Positions 17,554 to 26,762 of a stretch of 64,000 bases of DNA are shown piece after piece. This DNA comes from Vibrio sinensis (GTDB taxonomy: Bacteria > Pseudomonadota > Gammaproteobacteria > Enterobacterales > Vibrionaceae). The notes beneath the pieces were generated by a model that saw only the letters and a list, made by a program, of their open reading frames with translations, was not told the origin of the DNA and ran no database searches. A program made the position numbers and the translations under genes. Position 1 is the first letter of the stretch. Every line of letters starts with the position of its first letter. The stretch spans positions 1 to 64,000 of the forward strand of contig NZ_QVMU01000003.1 in the NCBI RefSeq assembly GCF_003605645.1, written 5' to 3'.

Positions 17554-18196
17554 GAATGGTCTCTAATCGTGATTGTTCAAACCCTTTGTTTAACGCTGAA
17601 CGTAACCCATAGATATGGCTACGAAGTGCATCACTACTTGGCGATTCATCCCCCCAAACCGCTTCAATCACCTCTTGGCGTGAAACAACCGCGGGGGCTT
17701 GGCGTAGTAATACTTTCAATATTTTCTTTTGTATTCGACTCAATTTAATCGGCTGACCACCTCGTTGAACCTCATTGGTTTGTACGTCGACACTAATATC
17801 CGCAAAAATCAGTTTGCCAATATCTTGACGAGGCCCTCGACTCGCTAACGCGCGAATGCGCAAACTCAACTCTTGCATTGCAAAAGGTTTCATTAAGTAG
17901 TCATCGCCACCAGCCTCAAACGCAGCAATTTTATCTTCTAAACCATCTTTAGCAGTAAGAAAGAGGATTGGCGTATTACAAAATAACTCTTTGCGTAGCT
18001 TAGTCACGGCGGAAATTCCGTCCATTTTCGGCATCATGATATCCATGATAATCACATCATAGTGATGTTCACTCACCAGTTTTAGTGCTGATTCACCATG
18101 ATAAGCACTGTCAATCGTCATACCTTCTAGTTCCAGGTAGTCCGCAATGGTTTCCGCCACGTTGTGGCTATCGTCAACGATTAGAACTTTGATCAT
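17525..18196 (-). CDS. OmpR-family response regulator
   Basis: Response regulator of 223 residues. The receiver begins MIKVLIVDDS, with phospho-acceptor Asp52 in IMDIMMPKMDG and the switch lysine in DDYLMKPFAM. The winged helix contains LRSHIYGLRSALNKGFEQSR and ends HGQGYRIKA. It is divergent from a lipoprotein gene 84 bases away, so that gene and perhaps its own operon are likely targets. It shares the LRSHIY recognition-helix segment with the regulator at 8406-9083. Confidence 0.92.
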   Translation of the reverse strand: MIKVLIVDDSHNVAETIADYLELEGMTIDSAYHGESALKLVSEHHYDVIIMDIMMPKMDGISAVTKLRKELFCNTPILFLTAKDGLEDKIAAFEAGGDDYLMKPFAMQELSLRIRALASRGPRQDIGKLIFADISVDVQTNEVQRGGQPIKLSRIQKKILKVLLRQAPAVVSRQEVIEAVWGDESPSSDALRSHIYGLRSALNKGFEQSRLETIHGQGYRIKA

Positions 18197-18280
18197 TTTT
18201 CCCTTTCTTCACGAGTACTTCACACTTCTCGCGCTAGCATACACGCAGATTAAATAATTGTAGTTAGGAAAATCATTAGA

Positions 18281-19462
18281 ATGAAAAAGTTAGCTCTCGT
18301 TTCAATATTAGGTTTGGCTCTAGCTGGTTGTGGCGGTGGTGGCGGTGATGACGCACCGGTTGTACAAAGAAAGCCAACTTCACAACAGGGTACTATTGAT
18401 GCTATCTCTGGCAATACTATCACGGTAAATGGCTTTAACTATGATGTTGCGGACGTAGTGTACCGTGCTGCTAACTTACAATCATCAGATCTTCGTCGTG
18501 GAATGATGGTGGCTATCACACCAACCAATGCTCGTTCAGAAAGTCACATCCAGTCAAGAAACCAAGGTATGCAAGTCACTTTGGAACCAACAATGACCGG
18601 CCTGATTACCGACATCAATTATGAAGTAGGGTCATTCAAAGTGAATGGTATCCCGCTCACTTTTTCTGGCTTATCGAGAGAGATTCTTCAAGGCAACTGG
18701 GTGATGGTTTCTTCTCTTCCAGCCATTATTGATGGCAAACCAAGCTATAAAGTATTGTCTGTCGTCAAGTTCGAAAACAATGACATGACAAACTACATCG
18801 AAGTTGAAGGCATCATTAACCATCTCAACAAAGATACCCACATATTCAAACTTGGCGCTGCACTGAACGTGGACTATAGCAATGCAAATGAGCTTCCACT
18901 ACAAGGATTGAGCAACGGTCAATGGGTGGAAGTTGAGGGTAGTCTTGTTGATAACGGTTTTAAGGCTGATGAAATCGAAATCGAGAATTACGATGAAATT
19001 AATAACGATACGGAGATTGAAGGCTTAGTAACCCTAGTAGCCAATGATTTCTCATGGTTTGAACTGAACTACAAAGGTCAATTCATTATCAATGCTAACA
19101 CTCGTTTTGAAGATGGTAGTAAAACTCAATTAAAACCGGGTGTTGCTGTTGAAGTTACCTCACTAAGCCAAAACAACCAACAGATTGCTGCTGAAGTAGA
19201 ATTTGATGATGGTGACAGCGACACTGGCGATTGGGCAGGCTCGGATATTGATCTTGAGGGCCGTATTAGCTTTGTCGATGAAAATCAAAACAGCTTCACC
19301 GTTGCAACCATCCATCAAGGTAACCAAGTTATTTATGTTAATCGTCAAACCCGCTATGAAGATGGACTGAAATTCGGCACCATGTTAAATGCCAATGTTG
19401 AAGTAGAAGCTTACAAAGTTAACGGGCAGCTCATTGCTAGCGAAATCGAGCGTGAAGACTAA
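18281..19462 (+). CDS. DUF5666-type repeat lipoprotein
   Basis: Predicted lipoprotein of 393 residues: signal peptide with lipobox LALAGCGGG (Cys near residue 17), then a glycine run and an acidic, beta-rich body. The body contains at least four copies of an OB-like module with the pattern G-x-I-x-(8)-F-x-(V/L)-N followed by G-x-x-V-x-V, as in DUF5666. Examples are GTIDAISGNTITVNGFNY, GLITDINYEVGSFKVNG and GRISFVDENQNSFTVA. Function is unknown. It is divergent from the two-component system and may be its target. Confidence 0.75.
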   Translation: MKKLALVSILGLALAGCGGGGGDDAPVVQRKPTSQQGTIDAISGNTITVNGFNYDVADVVYRAANLQSSDLRRGMMVAITPTNARSESHIQSRNQGMQVTLEPTMTGLITDINYEVGSFKVNGIPLTFSGLSREILQGNWVMVSSLPAIIDGKPSYKVLSVVKFENNDMTNYIEVEGIINHLNKDTHIFKLGAALNVDYSNANELPLQGLSNGQWVEVEGSLVDNGFKADEIEIENYDEINNDTEIEGLVTLVANDFSWFELNYKGQFIINANTRFEDGSKTQLKPGVAVEVTSLSQNNQQIAAEVEFDDGDSDTGDWAGSDIDLEGRISFVDENQNSFTVATIHQGNQVIYVNRQTRYEDGLKFGTMLNANVEVEAYKVNGQLIASEIERED

Positions 19463-19489
19463 TCCCCTACCCTCCAAAAGCACTTAAAT

Positions 19490-19515
19490 CGATACACCTT
19501 ACGAGAGGTGTATCG
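19490..19515 (+). terminator. Stem-loop after the lipoprotein gene
   Basis: The 10-bp arms cgatacacct (19490-19499) and aggtgtatcg (19506-19515) pair perfectly with a 6-base loop. There is no T-run, so it is only a probable 3' structure. Another imperfect hairpin (taaccatcatt/aatgatagtta) lies near 19567-19593. Confidence 0.45.
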
Positions 19516-19710
19516 GTTAGCAAAGCAACAAGTTATTAAATGGAAAATAGGTGATACCAATATGATAACCATCATTTTCGCAATGATAGTTACCACTCCT
19601 TTTTTTCATATTTTGAGGAGTAATATTCTCATTCTAGGCAGTCAAATTTTGATTACCCATTAGAACAGTTCGAACAAGAACAATTCAAAAAAATAATTCG
19701 AGAAATGACC

Positions 19711-20055
19711 ATGAAAAAACTGACTATAGCATTACTTCTTTCTGCCTTTGCCGCGACAGCATCTGCTGCATACACTGGCCCTCAAGATATCAATATCATT
19801 ACCGTTTCTGCGATGGAAAATACTCAAGATGAAGCAGTTGTGAGCCTACAAGGCTATATTACTGAGTCTCTAGGTAACGAAATGTACACGTTCAAAGACC
19901 AATCTGGCACGATCAGCGTCGAAATCGATCAAGATGTGCTAAACAATATTGATATCAATGAAAATGATCTTGTCATCATCACTGGTGAAGCCGATAAAAA
20001 TTGGGGCGATGTCACTATCGACGTTGATACTATCCAAAAATCTGCTGCGAAATAG
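19711..20055 (+). CDS. YgiW/BOF-family periplasmic OB-fold protein
   Basis: Secreted protein of about 114 residues: signal peptide (to about ATASA), then the bacterial OB-fold (BOF) pattern with YTGPQ at the mature N-terminus, VSLQGYI, YTFKDQSGTISVEID and a C-terminal ITGEADKNWGDVTIDVDTI. E. coli YgiW is a stress-tolerance protein encoded next to the qseBC two-component genes, so proximity to a two-component system here is suggestive. Two in-frame ATGs exist (19705 and 19711); I chose the second because GAGAA sits at a better distance. A strong terminator follows. Confidence 0.87.
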   Translation: MKKLTIALLLSAFAATASAAYTGPQDINIITVSAMENTQDEAVVSLQGYITESLGNEMYTFKDQSGTISVEIDQDVLNNIDINENDLVIITGEADKNWGDVTIDVDTIQKSAAK

Positions 20056-20436
20056 TCGCAGATTTATAGTCGCTCAAACCTGATACGACCAAGTTTCCAT
20101 TTAACCAGTGCTCATTTAGCACTGGTTTTTTATATTTATACCTCACTCAAGATCACAATTTCAAAAGTCCCACGACGCTACTTCTGTCTCCTCTCTCCTG
20201 GCTCCTCTCGCCACAAAAAGCATAGTTATTCGACGCAACCTTAGCGTATTTCAATTTCACCATGTTTAATGAATCATTCAGCTCTATACAATCTCATCAA
20301 ACCAGTTATTCGCACCAATTATGCGATTAATATTTATACGAAAACTTAACAAAGTAAATTTTTATACATTTTTATTGCATAAAACATCATTCGTAGTAGT
20401 ATAAACCACAGATGATAATTAATGCAGTATATGAGC
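20056..20436. other. Intergenic region upstream of artP
   Basis: Contains the terminator of the BOF gene and the artP promoter region. The AT-rich segment ttgcataaaacatcattc (20375-20392) and the palindrome tgaatcattca near 20271 loosely resemble ArgR half-sites (TGAAT/ATTCA, TGCAT), but neither has clean ARG-box spacing. Nothing else is seen. Confidence 0.35.
20103..20131 (+). terminator. Terminator of the BOF-protein gene
   Basis: The stem aaccagtgct (20103-20112) with agcactggtt (20118-20127) runs into a six-T tail. Confidence 0.85.
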
Positions 20437-21165
20437 ATGAGTATTCAAGTAAGCGGTATCAATAAATCTTATGGCGACACGCAAGTTCTTCATAATGTGA
20501 GCTTCCATTGTGAGAACGGTGAAACGCTAGTATTGCTTGGCCCAAGTGGTGCCGGCAAAAGCTCTTTACTACGTGTTCTTAACTTACTTGAGAACGCTGA
20601 CAACGGTTCGCTCAATATTGCTAACCAACAATTCGATTTTTCTGTCGAAGTGCAGGAAAAACAAGGGTTACAGTTGCGTCGTAAAGTTGGCATGGTATTC
20701 CAGCAATATAATCTTTGGCCACACATGACGGTCATGGAAAACCTGATTGAAGCGCCTATCGCAGTTTCAGGAATGAATAAAGCTGAAGCGCAGCAGCAAG
20801 CAATGCAAATTTTAGCCACATTGCATTTGGCTGATAAAGCCGATGCATGGCCAATGCAACTTTCTGGTGGTCAACAACAGCGTGTTGCGATTGCTCGTGC
20901 ATTAATGATGAAGCCAGATGTACTGCTTTTTGATGAACCTACGGCAGCACTTGACCCTGAAATAACCAATCAGATCGTTAAGATTATTAATGAACTCAGT
21001 GAAACTGGCATCACTCAAGTCGTGGTGACACACGAAGTGGAATTTGCAAAGAAAATTGCCAGCCACGTTCTGTATTTAGAAAAAGGTCATATTGTCGAGC
21101 ATGGCACGAGTGACGCTTTTTCCAATCCACAAACTCAAGAGTTTGCGGACTATTTAAAACACTAA
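20437..21165 (+). CDS. artP: Arginine ABC transporter ATP-binding protein ArtP
   Basis: ABC ATPase of about 242 residues energising arginine import. It has Walker [11 protein letters not shown]-loop [10 protein letters not shown], signature LSGGQQQRV, Walker [15 protein letters not shown] and the H-loop VVTHE. Alignment with E. coli ArtP, which begins MSIQ, favours the ATG at 20437; in-frame ATGs also occur at 20422 and 20431 and none has a strong ribosome-binding site. First gene of artPIQM; ArgR control is known for the E. coli homologue but only weak ArgR-like sequence is visible here. Confidence 0.93.
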   Translation: MSIQVSGINKSYGDTQVLHNVSFHCENGETLVLLGPSGAGKSSLLRVLNLLENADNGSLNIANQQFDFSVEVQEKQGLQLRRKVGMVFQQYNLWPHMTVMENLIEAPIAVSGMNKAEAQQQAMQILATLHLADKADAWPMQLSGGQQQRVAIARALMMKPDVLLFDEPTAALDPEITNQIVKIINELSETGITQVVVTHEVEFAKKIASHVLYLEKGHIVEHGTSDAFSNPQTQEFADYLKH

Positions 21166-21235
21166 CCCCAGAAATTATTAGTTAACGCTGTCCATTGCTT
21201 GTGTCAGCCCAAAATAGAACACATGGAGTATTGCA

Positions 21236-21967
21236 ATGAAAAAGATCCTTTTGGCATCCCTTATCGGCCTAGCTTCTGCGAATGCAGTAGCGCAAGAAGA
21301 AATCAAATTCGTAATGGAGGCAACCTATGCACCATTCGAATACATGGATGAAAACAACCAGATCCAAGGTTTTGATGTCGATTTGGCGAAAGCATTGTGT
21401 GAAGAAATGGAAGCGAAATGTACTTTCCATAACCAAGCATTTGACAGCTTAATTCCAGCGCTAAAATTCAAACGTTATGATGCGGCTATTTCAGCAATGG
21501 ATATTACTGATGCACGTTTAGAGCAAGTGAACTTCTCTAACGCGTACTACGATAACTCCGCAGCTTTCGTTTCTATTCTAAATAAAGTGGCAGACCAAGC
21601 GGCGTTAGAGGGTAAACGTGTTGGTGTTCAAAATGGATCAACACACCAAAGTTTCTTAATGGATCAAATGCCAGGTGTCACCGCCGTTCCTTACTCTAGC
21701 TATCAAGATGCGTTTATTGATATGAAAAATGGCCGTATCGACTCAGTGTTTGGTGACACTGCCGTGGTCGCTGAGTGGTTCAAAAAAGAAGACAACTTAG
21801 GCTATGTAGGTAAACATGTCACCAATCCAAAATACTTTGGTAATGGCTTTGGGATTGCAGTAAACAAGGATAACCAAGCCTTAGTTGAAAAACTAAATAC
21901 TGCACTAAAAACTGTAAAAACGAACGGCGAATACGACGTTATCTACACTAAGTACTTCGGAAAATAA
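21236..21967 (+). CDS. artI: Arginine-binding periplasmic protein ArtI
   Basis: Solute-binding protein of 243 residues with a cleavable signal peptide (first ~19 residues, cleavage after ANAVA). The mature family 3 binding fold shows the usual EATYAPFEYMDENNQIQGFD segment and the ligand-contacting FDSLIPALKFKRYDA and GVQNGSTHQ regions. It captures arginine in the periplasm for ArtQM. ATGGAG lies just upstream of the ATG. artQ begins one base after the stop codon. Confidence 0.93.
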   Translation: MKKILLASLIGLASANAVAQEEIKFVMEATYAPFEYMDENNQIQGFDVDLAKALCEEMEAKCTFHNQAFDSLIPALKFKRYDAAISAMDITDARLEQVNFSNAYYDNSAAFVSILNKVADQAALEGKRVGVQNGSTHQSFLMDQMPGVTAVPYSSYQDAFIDMKNGRIDSVFGDTAVVAEWFKKEDNLGYVGKHVTNPKYFGNGFGIAVNKDNQALVEKLNTALKTVKTNGEYDVIYTKYFGK

Positions 21968-21968
21968 T

Positions 21969-22658
21969 ATGGTCTTAACGGGTTATTCTCTATCACTAGT
22001 AGAAGCAAGTTGGATGACTATTCAACTCGCTTTCACTAGCCTACTGGTCGGTTTAATTTTAGCCGTGGTTTTTGCCTCTGGGGAAATGTCGCGTCGTGTC
22101 GCGATTAAGTGGCCAACGATAGGCTTTGTCACCATTATTCGTGGCTTACCCGAGCTGTTAGTGGTGTTATTCATCTATTTTGGTTCAACACAAGTGTTGT
22201 TCCTTATCACCGGTGAATTTATTGAGATTAGCCCGTTTCTATCCGGTGTGATTGCGCTATCGCTCATTTTTGCTTCTTATGCTTCACAAACTATACGTGG
22301 TGCATTAAAAGCGGTGGGTCGAGGTCAACGTGAATCAGCAAGCGCCTTAGGCATCAGCCAAGCTCATGCATTTTTCAAAATCGTGTTACCACAAGCGGTA
22401 AGACATGCCCTACCGGGATTGACTAACCAATGGCTGGTACTGTTAAAAGATACCGCTCTTGTTTCTTTGATTGGGGTCACCGATCTACTAAAACAAGCAC
22501 AACTGACATCAGCAGCAACCCATGAAGCTTTTACATGGTATGCCACCGCTGCGGGTATCTATTTGGTCATTACACTGATTACTCAACGTGCCGTTAAAGT
22601 TATTGATAAAAAATTCTCTGTTCAAGGGATGAGCATGGGCCAAGGAGTTACCGCATGA
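21969..22658 (+). CDS. artQ: Arginine ABC transporter permease ArtQ
   Basis: Inner-membrane permease of 229 residues of the His/Glu/Gln/Arg family, with five predicted helices. The EAA loop (LGISQAHAFFKIVLPQAVRH), which docks on the ATPase, and LKDTALVSLIGVTDL are clear. It pairs with ArtM to form the arginine channel. Its 3' end overlaps artM by four bases. Confidence 0.92.
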   Translation: MVLTGYSLSLVEASWMTIQLAFTSLLVGLILAVVFASGEMSRRVAIKWPTIGFVTIIRGLPELLVVLFIYFGSTQVLFLITGEFIEISPFLSGVIALSLIFASYASQTIRGALKAVGRGQRESASALGISQAHAFFKIVLPQAVRHALPGLTNQWLVLLKDTALVSLIGVTDLLKQAQLTSAATHEAFTWYATAAGIYLVITLITQRAVKVIDKKFSVQGMSMGQGVTA

Positions 22659-23323
22659 ACCAACAACATATTTTTCAGTTGCTTGAAGGCTTAGGTACCA
22701 GTTTGCAACTAACCGCCGCTTCATTGCTGGTTGGCTGCATCTTGTCACTATTAATGACCACGAGTTTGATCTTAAGAACGCCAGCTCTCCATTGGCTGAG
22801 TCGTGGGATCATTACCTTGTTTACGGGCACACCGCTATTGGTGCAGATCTTTTTAGTCTATTACGGCCCTGGACAATTTGAGTGGATTCGTGAAAGCATT
22901 TTATGGGTATGGTTAAGCCAGCCTTGGTTCTGCGCTATGCTCGCACTGGCTCTTAATACTGCAGCTTACAGTACTCAACTATTTAAAGGCGCGTTTAACG
23001 CTATTCCATCAGGGCAGTGGCAAGCCTGTCGTGCATTAGGAATGAATAAACTCACCACATTAAAAGTGCTACTGCCTTATGCGTTACGTCGTGCTGTTCC
23101 TGCTTATTCGAACGAAGTCATCTTAGTGTTTAAAGGGACCTCTCTAGCAAGCACAATTACGATTATGGATTTGATGGGATACGCTCAGCGTATTAACGCA
23201 CAAACCTATGACACTCTCACAGTATTTGGTATTGCTGGCGCTTTCTACCTTACTGTTAATGGTATTTTAACTTTGCTCTTCCGTCAGGTAGAGAAAAAAG
23301 CACTCGCATTCGAAGCGGCCTAA
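22655..23323 (+). CDS. artM: Arginine ABC transporter permease ArtM
   Basis: Inner-membrane permease of 222 residues, partner of ArtQ. It shows LFTGTPLLVQIFLVYYGPGQ typical of ArtM and an EAA loop ALGMNKLTTLKVLLPYALRR, then FKGTSLASTITIMDLMG. It starts at an ATG overlapping the artQ stop. Last gene of the operon, convergent with a LysR gene. Confidence 0.92.
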   Translation: MNQQHIFQLLEGLGTSLQLTAASLLVGCILSLLMTTSLILRTPALHWLSRGIITLFTGTPLLVQIFLVYYGPGQFEWIRESILWVWLSQPWFCAMLALALNTAAYSTQLFKGAFNAIPSGQWQACRALGMNKLTTLKVLLPYALRRAVPAYSNEVILVFKGTSLASTITIMDLMGYAQRINAQTYDTLTVFGIAGAFYLTVNGILTLLFRQVEKKALAFEAA

Positions 23324-23361
23324 TCTATACGACTTTATTTCGATGTATTTTTGCTATACCC

Positions 23362-23394
23362 GTTAAAACTTGAACTGACACCTCAAGTTTTAAC
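23362..23394. terminator. Stem-loop between convergent artM and lysR
   Basis: The 12-bp arms gttaaaacttga (23362-23373) and tcaagttttaac (23383-23394) pair perfectly with a 9-base loop. It may act as a bidirectional stop, although T-runs are weak on both strands. The right arm touches the last base of the LysR stop codon. Confidence 0.5.
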
Positions 23395-24329
23395 TACTCT
23401 TTATCTTCTTTCCAAATAACGATAGCACTCGCATCGGTACGCTGAAAAAACTCACACAGCTCTTCCATAAATACCCGAAATCGAGTGGGTAGATATTGTC
23501 GAGAACGATACACGGCATGCATCTGCCCCCATTGACCAAATGCCCCATCAAAAACGTCAACCAAATAACCCGCGCTTATGTGAGCTTTTACCTGATTCTG
23601 CGGCAAGAGTGCGATCCCTAACCCAGACATAGCCAAATTCGTCGCCACATCGACAGAATCCGTAGACATCACCCCTTTAACATCAACAACACCATTGGTC
23701 CCATCCTCGCCTTGCCAATACCAGTTCAACTCTGGCTTAGGTGCGTTTGTATTAGTAATGCATTGATAGGTCGAAAGTTCTTTAGGGTGATACGGTCGAT
23801 TACAACGATCAAGGTAGTCTGGAGAGGCACAAAAAATCCGTCTAAATTTAAATAATGGCTTGGCGACTAAAGAAAGATCATCTGGTAATAGCGGGGAAAT
23901 CATAATGTCACTATTGCCTATACCACGTAATAATGACGGGTGCAAAGTGGTTAAATGCAAACGAATATTTGGATGCCGCTGGCAAAACTCACGGAAAAAA
24001 CTTTGGCTCAACCAACGCGCCATAGGATGCAGTAAGCCAATCGAAATATCACCACGAATGAAATCCGACGTATCGTGTAAACCATCCACGGTATCATCAA
24101 GCTCTTGTAACATTCGCTGGCAAGTTTCACGAAAAATCACACCTTGTGGAGTGAGGTGAATTTGACTTCCCCCGCGATGGAATAGACGTAATTTAACCGA
24201 CTGTTCAAGCTGACTAATTTTACGACTCAATGTTGGCTGACTAATATTTAGCTGATCGGCCGCTTCAGTGAAGCTCAATTTATCTGCTAACAAACAAAAC
24301 ATGCGCAAGGTATCAATCTGTAATGACAT
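23394..24329 (-). CDS. LysR-family transcriptional regulator
   Basis: LysR-type regulator of 311 residues. The N-terminal helix-turn-helix is clear (SFTEAADQLNISQPTLSRKI followed by LEQSVKLRLFHR). The C-terminal region is the type 2 periplasmic-binding-like effector domain. It is divergent from the porin gene that opens the cytochrome/copper block, so it is the best candidate regulator for that block. The effector is unknown. Confidence 0.9.
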   Translation of the reverse strand: MSLQIDTLRMFCLLADKLSFTEAADQLNISQPTLSRKISQLEQSVKLRLFHRGGSQIHLTPQGVIFRETCQRMLQELDDTVDGLHDTSDFIRGDISIGLLHPMARWLSQSFFREFCQRHPNIRLHLTTLHPSLLRGIGNSDIMISPLLPDDLSLVAKPLFKFRRIFCASPDYLDRCNRPYHPKELSTYQCITNTNAPKPELNWYWQGEDGTNGVVDVKGVMSTDSVDVATNLAMSGLGIALLPQNQVKAHISAGYLVDVFDGAFGQWGQMHAVYRSRQYLPTRFRVFMEELCEFFQRTDASAIVIWKEDKE

Positions 24330-24614
24330 AACTGCATCAGACGAAAAGGAAAATTCCTACAATTTTATCAGAACAACTAATTTAAGTACGTAAAATTGAT
24401 AGGTTACACAAATGAAAACAACAACCACACATTAAGTTAAATTCATTTATATCAATTACTTAAATTCTATTTCTATGCATTTACATCGCTATTATTGCTA
24501 GCGTGCTCACCTTATTTACTTTCTGTATAACAGCAATACAAAAAGCGTCATTTCCTTAATAGGCGCTATTCATATACTCGCACGTAAAGAATTATTTCAA
24601 TTTATGACTAGAGT

Positions 24615-25622
24615 ATGAAGATTAATAAATACACCACTGCCCTTTTGGGTCTTTTTGCTGTAAACGCTGTTGCTCAAACTGCTGTTCAAGATATCGAATT
24701 ATCTATACCTGATTTTTATGGCTCAATTCGTGCTCAAGCCGCATTCCAAGAAAACACTGATTACACTACTGATATCTACCAAGCCAAAGCAGGCTTAATG
24801 GGTTTTGTACCTGTCTATGACTTTCGTCTGCGCTATAAACTCGAAGCTGAATATTCAGAGTCTATGGTCGGTAGTGCTTCAGATAACGATCTGATCATAC
24901 GTGAAGCCAACATCATTATGATGAGCAAAAAGTGGGGTGGTACTTACATCGGGTCTGGCACAACGGGTACGTGGGCCGATCTCTATAGCAAAGTAGACAT
25001 TTTTGAGAGCAACAATATGGAGCGCCACAGCAACAACATGCTATTCGGCGGTCAACGTTATGCTACCAACCAACTGGCAGTAACTACTCCCCATTTTGGT
25101 CCTTTTTACTTCAAAGCCGCTGTCATCTCACCTAAAGATGATAATGACAATGACGCTGATATTCTTGGCCTGCGCGCGCTCTACAACCAGGGTAACTTCA
25201 GCTTAGTGGTTAACCAATCTCTGACATCAAAAGAGATGATAGTTAATGCAACAGGAAAATACGCCAAAGAAGATAGCCAACGCACGATCGTGGCTACCAG
25301 TTACCAATGGGAAAACTTCTATCTGGGTGGTGTTGCTGAGTTTGACTACGATGCGCCTTACAACAAACGTAACGTGTATGGACTTTCAGGGGAATACACC
25401 TACAACGACACCTCATTCCGTCTTGGCTATCAATATGCTGACTGGCAAAACGCCCACGACAATGAATCACTAGTGCTTGCTAATGTCAGTCACATCATCA
25501 ACAAGTACTTTACAGTGTTTGCCGAGGGCGCACTTTTCAGTGAAGAGCCGGAGCAAAATCCAAACGTCAAATCTATGTCTAAAAGCGACAACATCAATCT
25601 TGGTTTGATCGTCTCTTTCTAG
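24615..25622 (+). CDS. General-type outer-membrane porin
   Basis: Outer-membrane beta-barrel of 335 residues: signal peptide (to about AVNAVAQ), mature start with FYGSIRAQAAFQ, alternating amphipathic strands and a C-terminal phenylalanine (LGLIVSF), the Bam recognition signature. It matches the Gram-negative porin type of vibrios. It precedes the copper/cytochrome genes by 40 bases and is probably the first gene of their transcript, suggesting a role in admitting the substrate or copper of that system. Confidence 0.85.
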   Translation: MKINKYTTALLGLFAVNAVAQTAVQDIELSIPDFYGSIRAQAAFQENTDYTTDIYQAKAGLMGFVPVYDFRLRYKLEAEYSESMVGSASDNDLIIREANIIMMSKKWGGTYIGSGTTGTWADLYSKVDIFESNNMERHSNNMLFGGQRYATNQLAVTTPHFGPFYFKAAVISPKDDNDNDADILGLRALYNQGNFSLVVNQSLTSKEMIVNATGKYAKEDSQRTIVATSYQWENFYLGGVAEFDYDAPYNKRNVYGLSGEYTYNDTSFRLGYQYADWQNAHDNESLVLANVSHIINKYFTVFAEGALFSEEPEQNPNVKSMSKSDNINLGLIVSF

Positions 25623-25662
25623 AACGTCTTTTCTAATTTGAACGAACAGTAGGAACCCCACT

Positions 25663-26136
25663 ATGAAACGTACAATAAGTACCTTGGTATTAGGTCTGAG
25701 TTGTTGTTCTGCCTATGCTGCCGTCACGGTCACCGATTGTGTCATCCGCGAGCCCGCTCCGGGAACAGACAAAACCGGGCTTTACTTCACTGTAACTTAC
25801 CAGCCTAACGCTCAAACTCAGTCGCTGCGTTTGCCAGCGCCGGAGGCGCTCTACGGCGCGAACATTCCAGCGTTAACGAATTATACCGAATTGCATGATA
25901 TGACCCACGTTGAAGGTGTGATGACCATGACTCGTATCCCTCAAATTCAACTGAAGCCACAAGTCGCCGCCGAGCTAAAACCCGGTGGCAAGCATGTGAT
26001 GCTGTTTAACCTTAAAAAACGCCCTGTTGCTGGTGAAACATACCCAGTGGAACTTTTGCTTGCATTTGATCCAGAAGTTAAATGCGATGCGATCGTGAAA
26101 ACATCCGCGGAACTTAAACAAGTAGGTCAGCATTAA
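25663..26136 (+). CDS. PCu(A)C-type periplasmic copper chaperone
   Basis: Exported protein of 157 residues with a signal peptide (to about SAYA). The fold matches PCu(A)C: TELHDMTHVEGVMTMTRIP followed by LKPGGKHVMLFNL. This provides the His/Met copper(I) ligands seen in the family (H-x-M-type motif, then H-x-M in KHVM). Such proteins deliver Cu(I) to CuA or CuB centres. It overlaps the next gene by one base (TAATG). No cytochrome oxidase subunit II is in the cluster, so its client is unknown. Confidence 0.85.
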   Translation: MKRTISTLVLGLSCCSAYAAVTVTDCVIREPAPGTDKTGLYFTVTYQPNAQTQSLRLPAPEALYGANIPALTNYTELHDMTHVEGVMTMTRIPQIQLKPQVAAELKPGGKHVMLFNLKKRPVAGETYPVELLLAFDPEVKCDAIVKTSAELKQVGQH

Positions 26137-26762
26137 TGAAAGCCTTATTGAAATCCATTCGCAGCGTCAAAAGCGCTGTGATCGCGGTATTACTCACGGT
26201 TGGCGCGGGCATAGGTCTACTAGCAGCATTACCAGCTAGCGAAGTGATGCATGCCTTTAGCACCAATGAGTATTGTGGTACTTGCCACACGATGAAACCC
26301 GCCTCAGAAACGTTCGCCAACAGTGTCCACGGTGGTAATAATTCACAAGGCTTTGTTGCCGACTGCGTCTCTTGTCACTTGCCCGAGTCTAACGTGGTCG
26401 ATGAACTTTGGGTGAAAGGCACCTCTGGTATGCGCCATCTATTTGGTGAGTATGTCCTGCAGATGGAATCGTTGGATTACGACGAGTTACATCCAAAACG
26501 TACCGAGTACGTGTTCGATTCTGGCTGTGTGAACTGTCACCGCGCACTCGAAGAGCGTGCAAAAATTGCCACCGAAGCATCACCAATCTCGGACCAAACA
26601 CACCAACTCGCCTTTGCTCGTAAAGATAGCGACCCAAGTTGGAAATGCTCTAGCTGTCACTATGACATCGCTCACCCAGACCTCAAACGCAACATGCGAA
26701 TTAAAGATGAGCAAAGAATGCGTGACCTGATGGTTCAATTAGGAGTGGAAAACAATGGATAA
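26136..26762 (+). CDS. NapC/NirT-like tetraheme cytochrome c
   Basis: This 208-residue protein has one N-terminal membrane helix (about 13-33) and four CXXCH heme sites: C47-H51, C77-H81, C131-H135 and C171-H175. The first, NEYCGTCHTM, is typical of NapC/NrfH/NirT quinol dehydrogenases, which pass electrons from the quinol pool to periplasmic reductases or cytochromes. It is shorter than some NirT proteins but complete. It overlaps the next gene by eight bases. It probably supplies electrons to the cytochromes encoded after it. Confidence 0.88.
   Translation: MKALLKSIRSVKSAVIAVLLTVGAGIGLLAALPASEVMHAFSTNEYCGTCHTMKPASETFANSVHGGNNSQGFVADCVSCHLPESNVVDELWVKGTSGMRHLFGEYVLQMESLDYDELHPKRTEYVFDSGCVNCHRALEERAKIATEASPISDQTHQLAFARKDSDPSWKCSSCHYDIAHPDLKRNMRIKDEQRMRDLMVQLGVENNG

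Noticed and set aside
20375..20392. ArgR box before artP
   Set aside because: The half-sites do not have the 18-bp ARG-box spacing, so I did not list it as a separate site.
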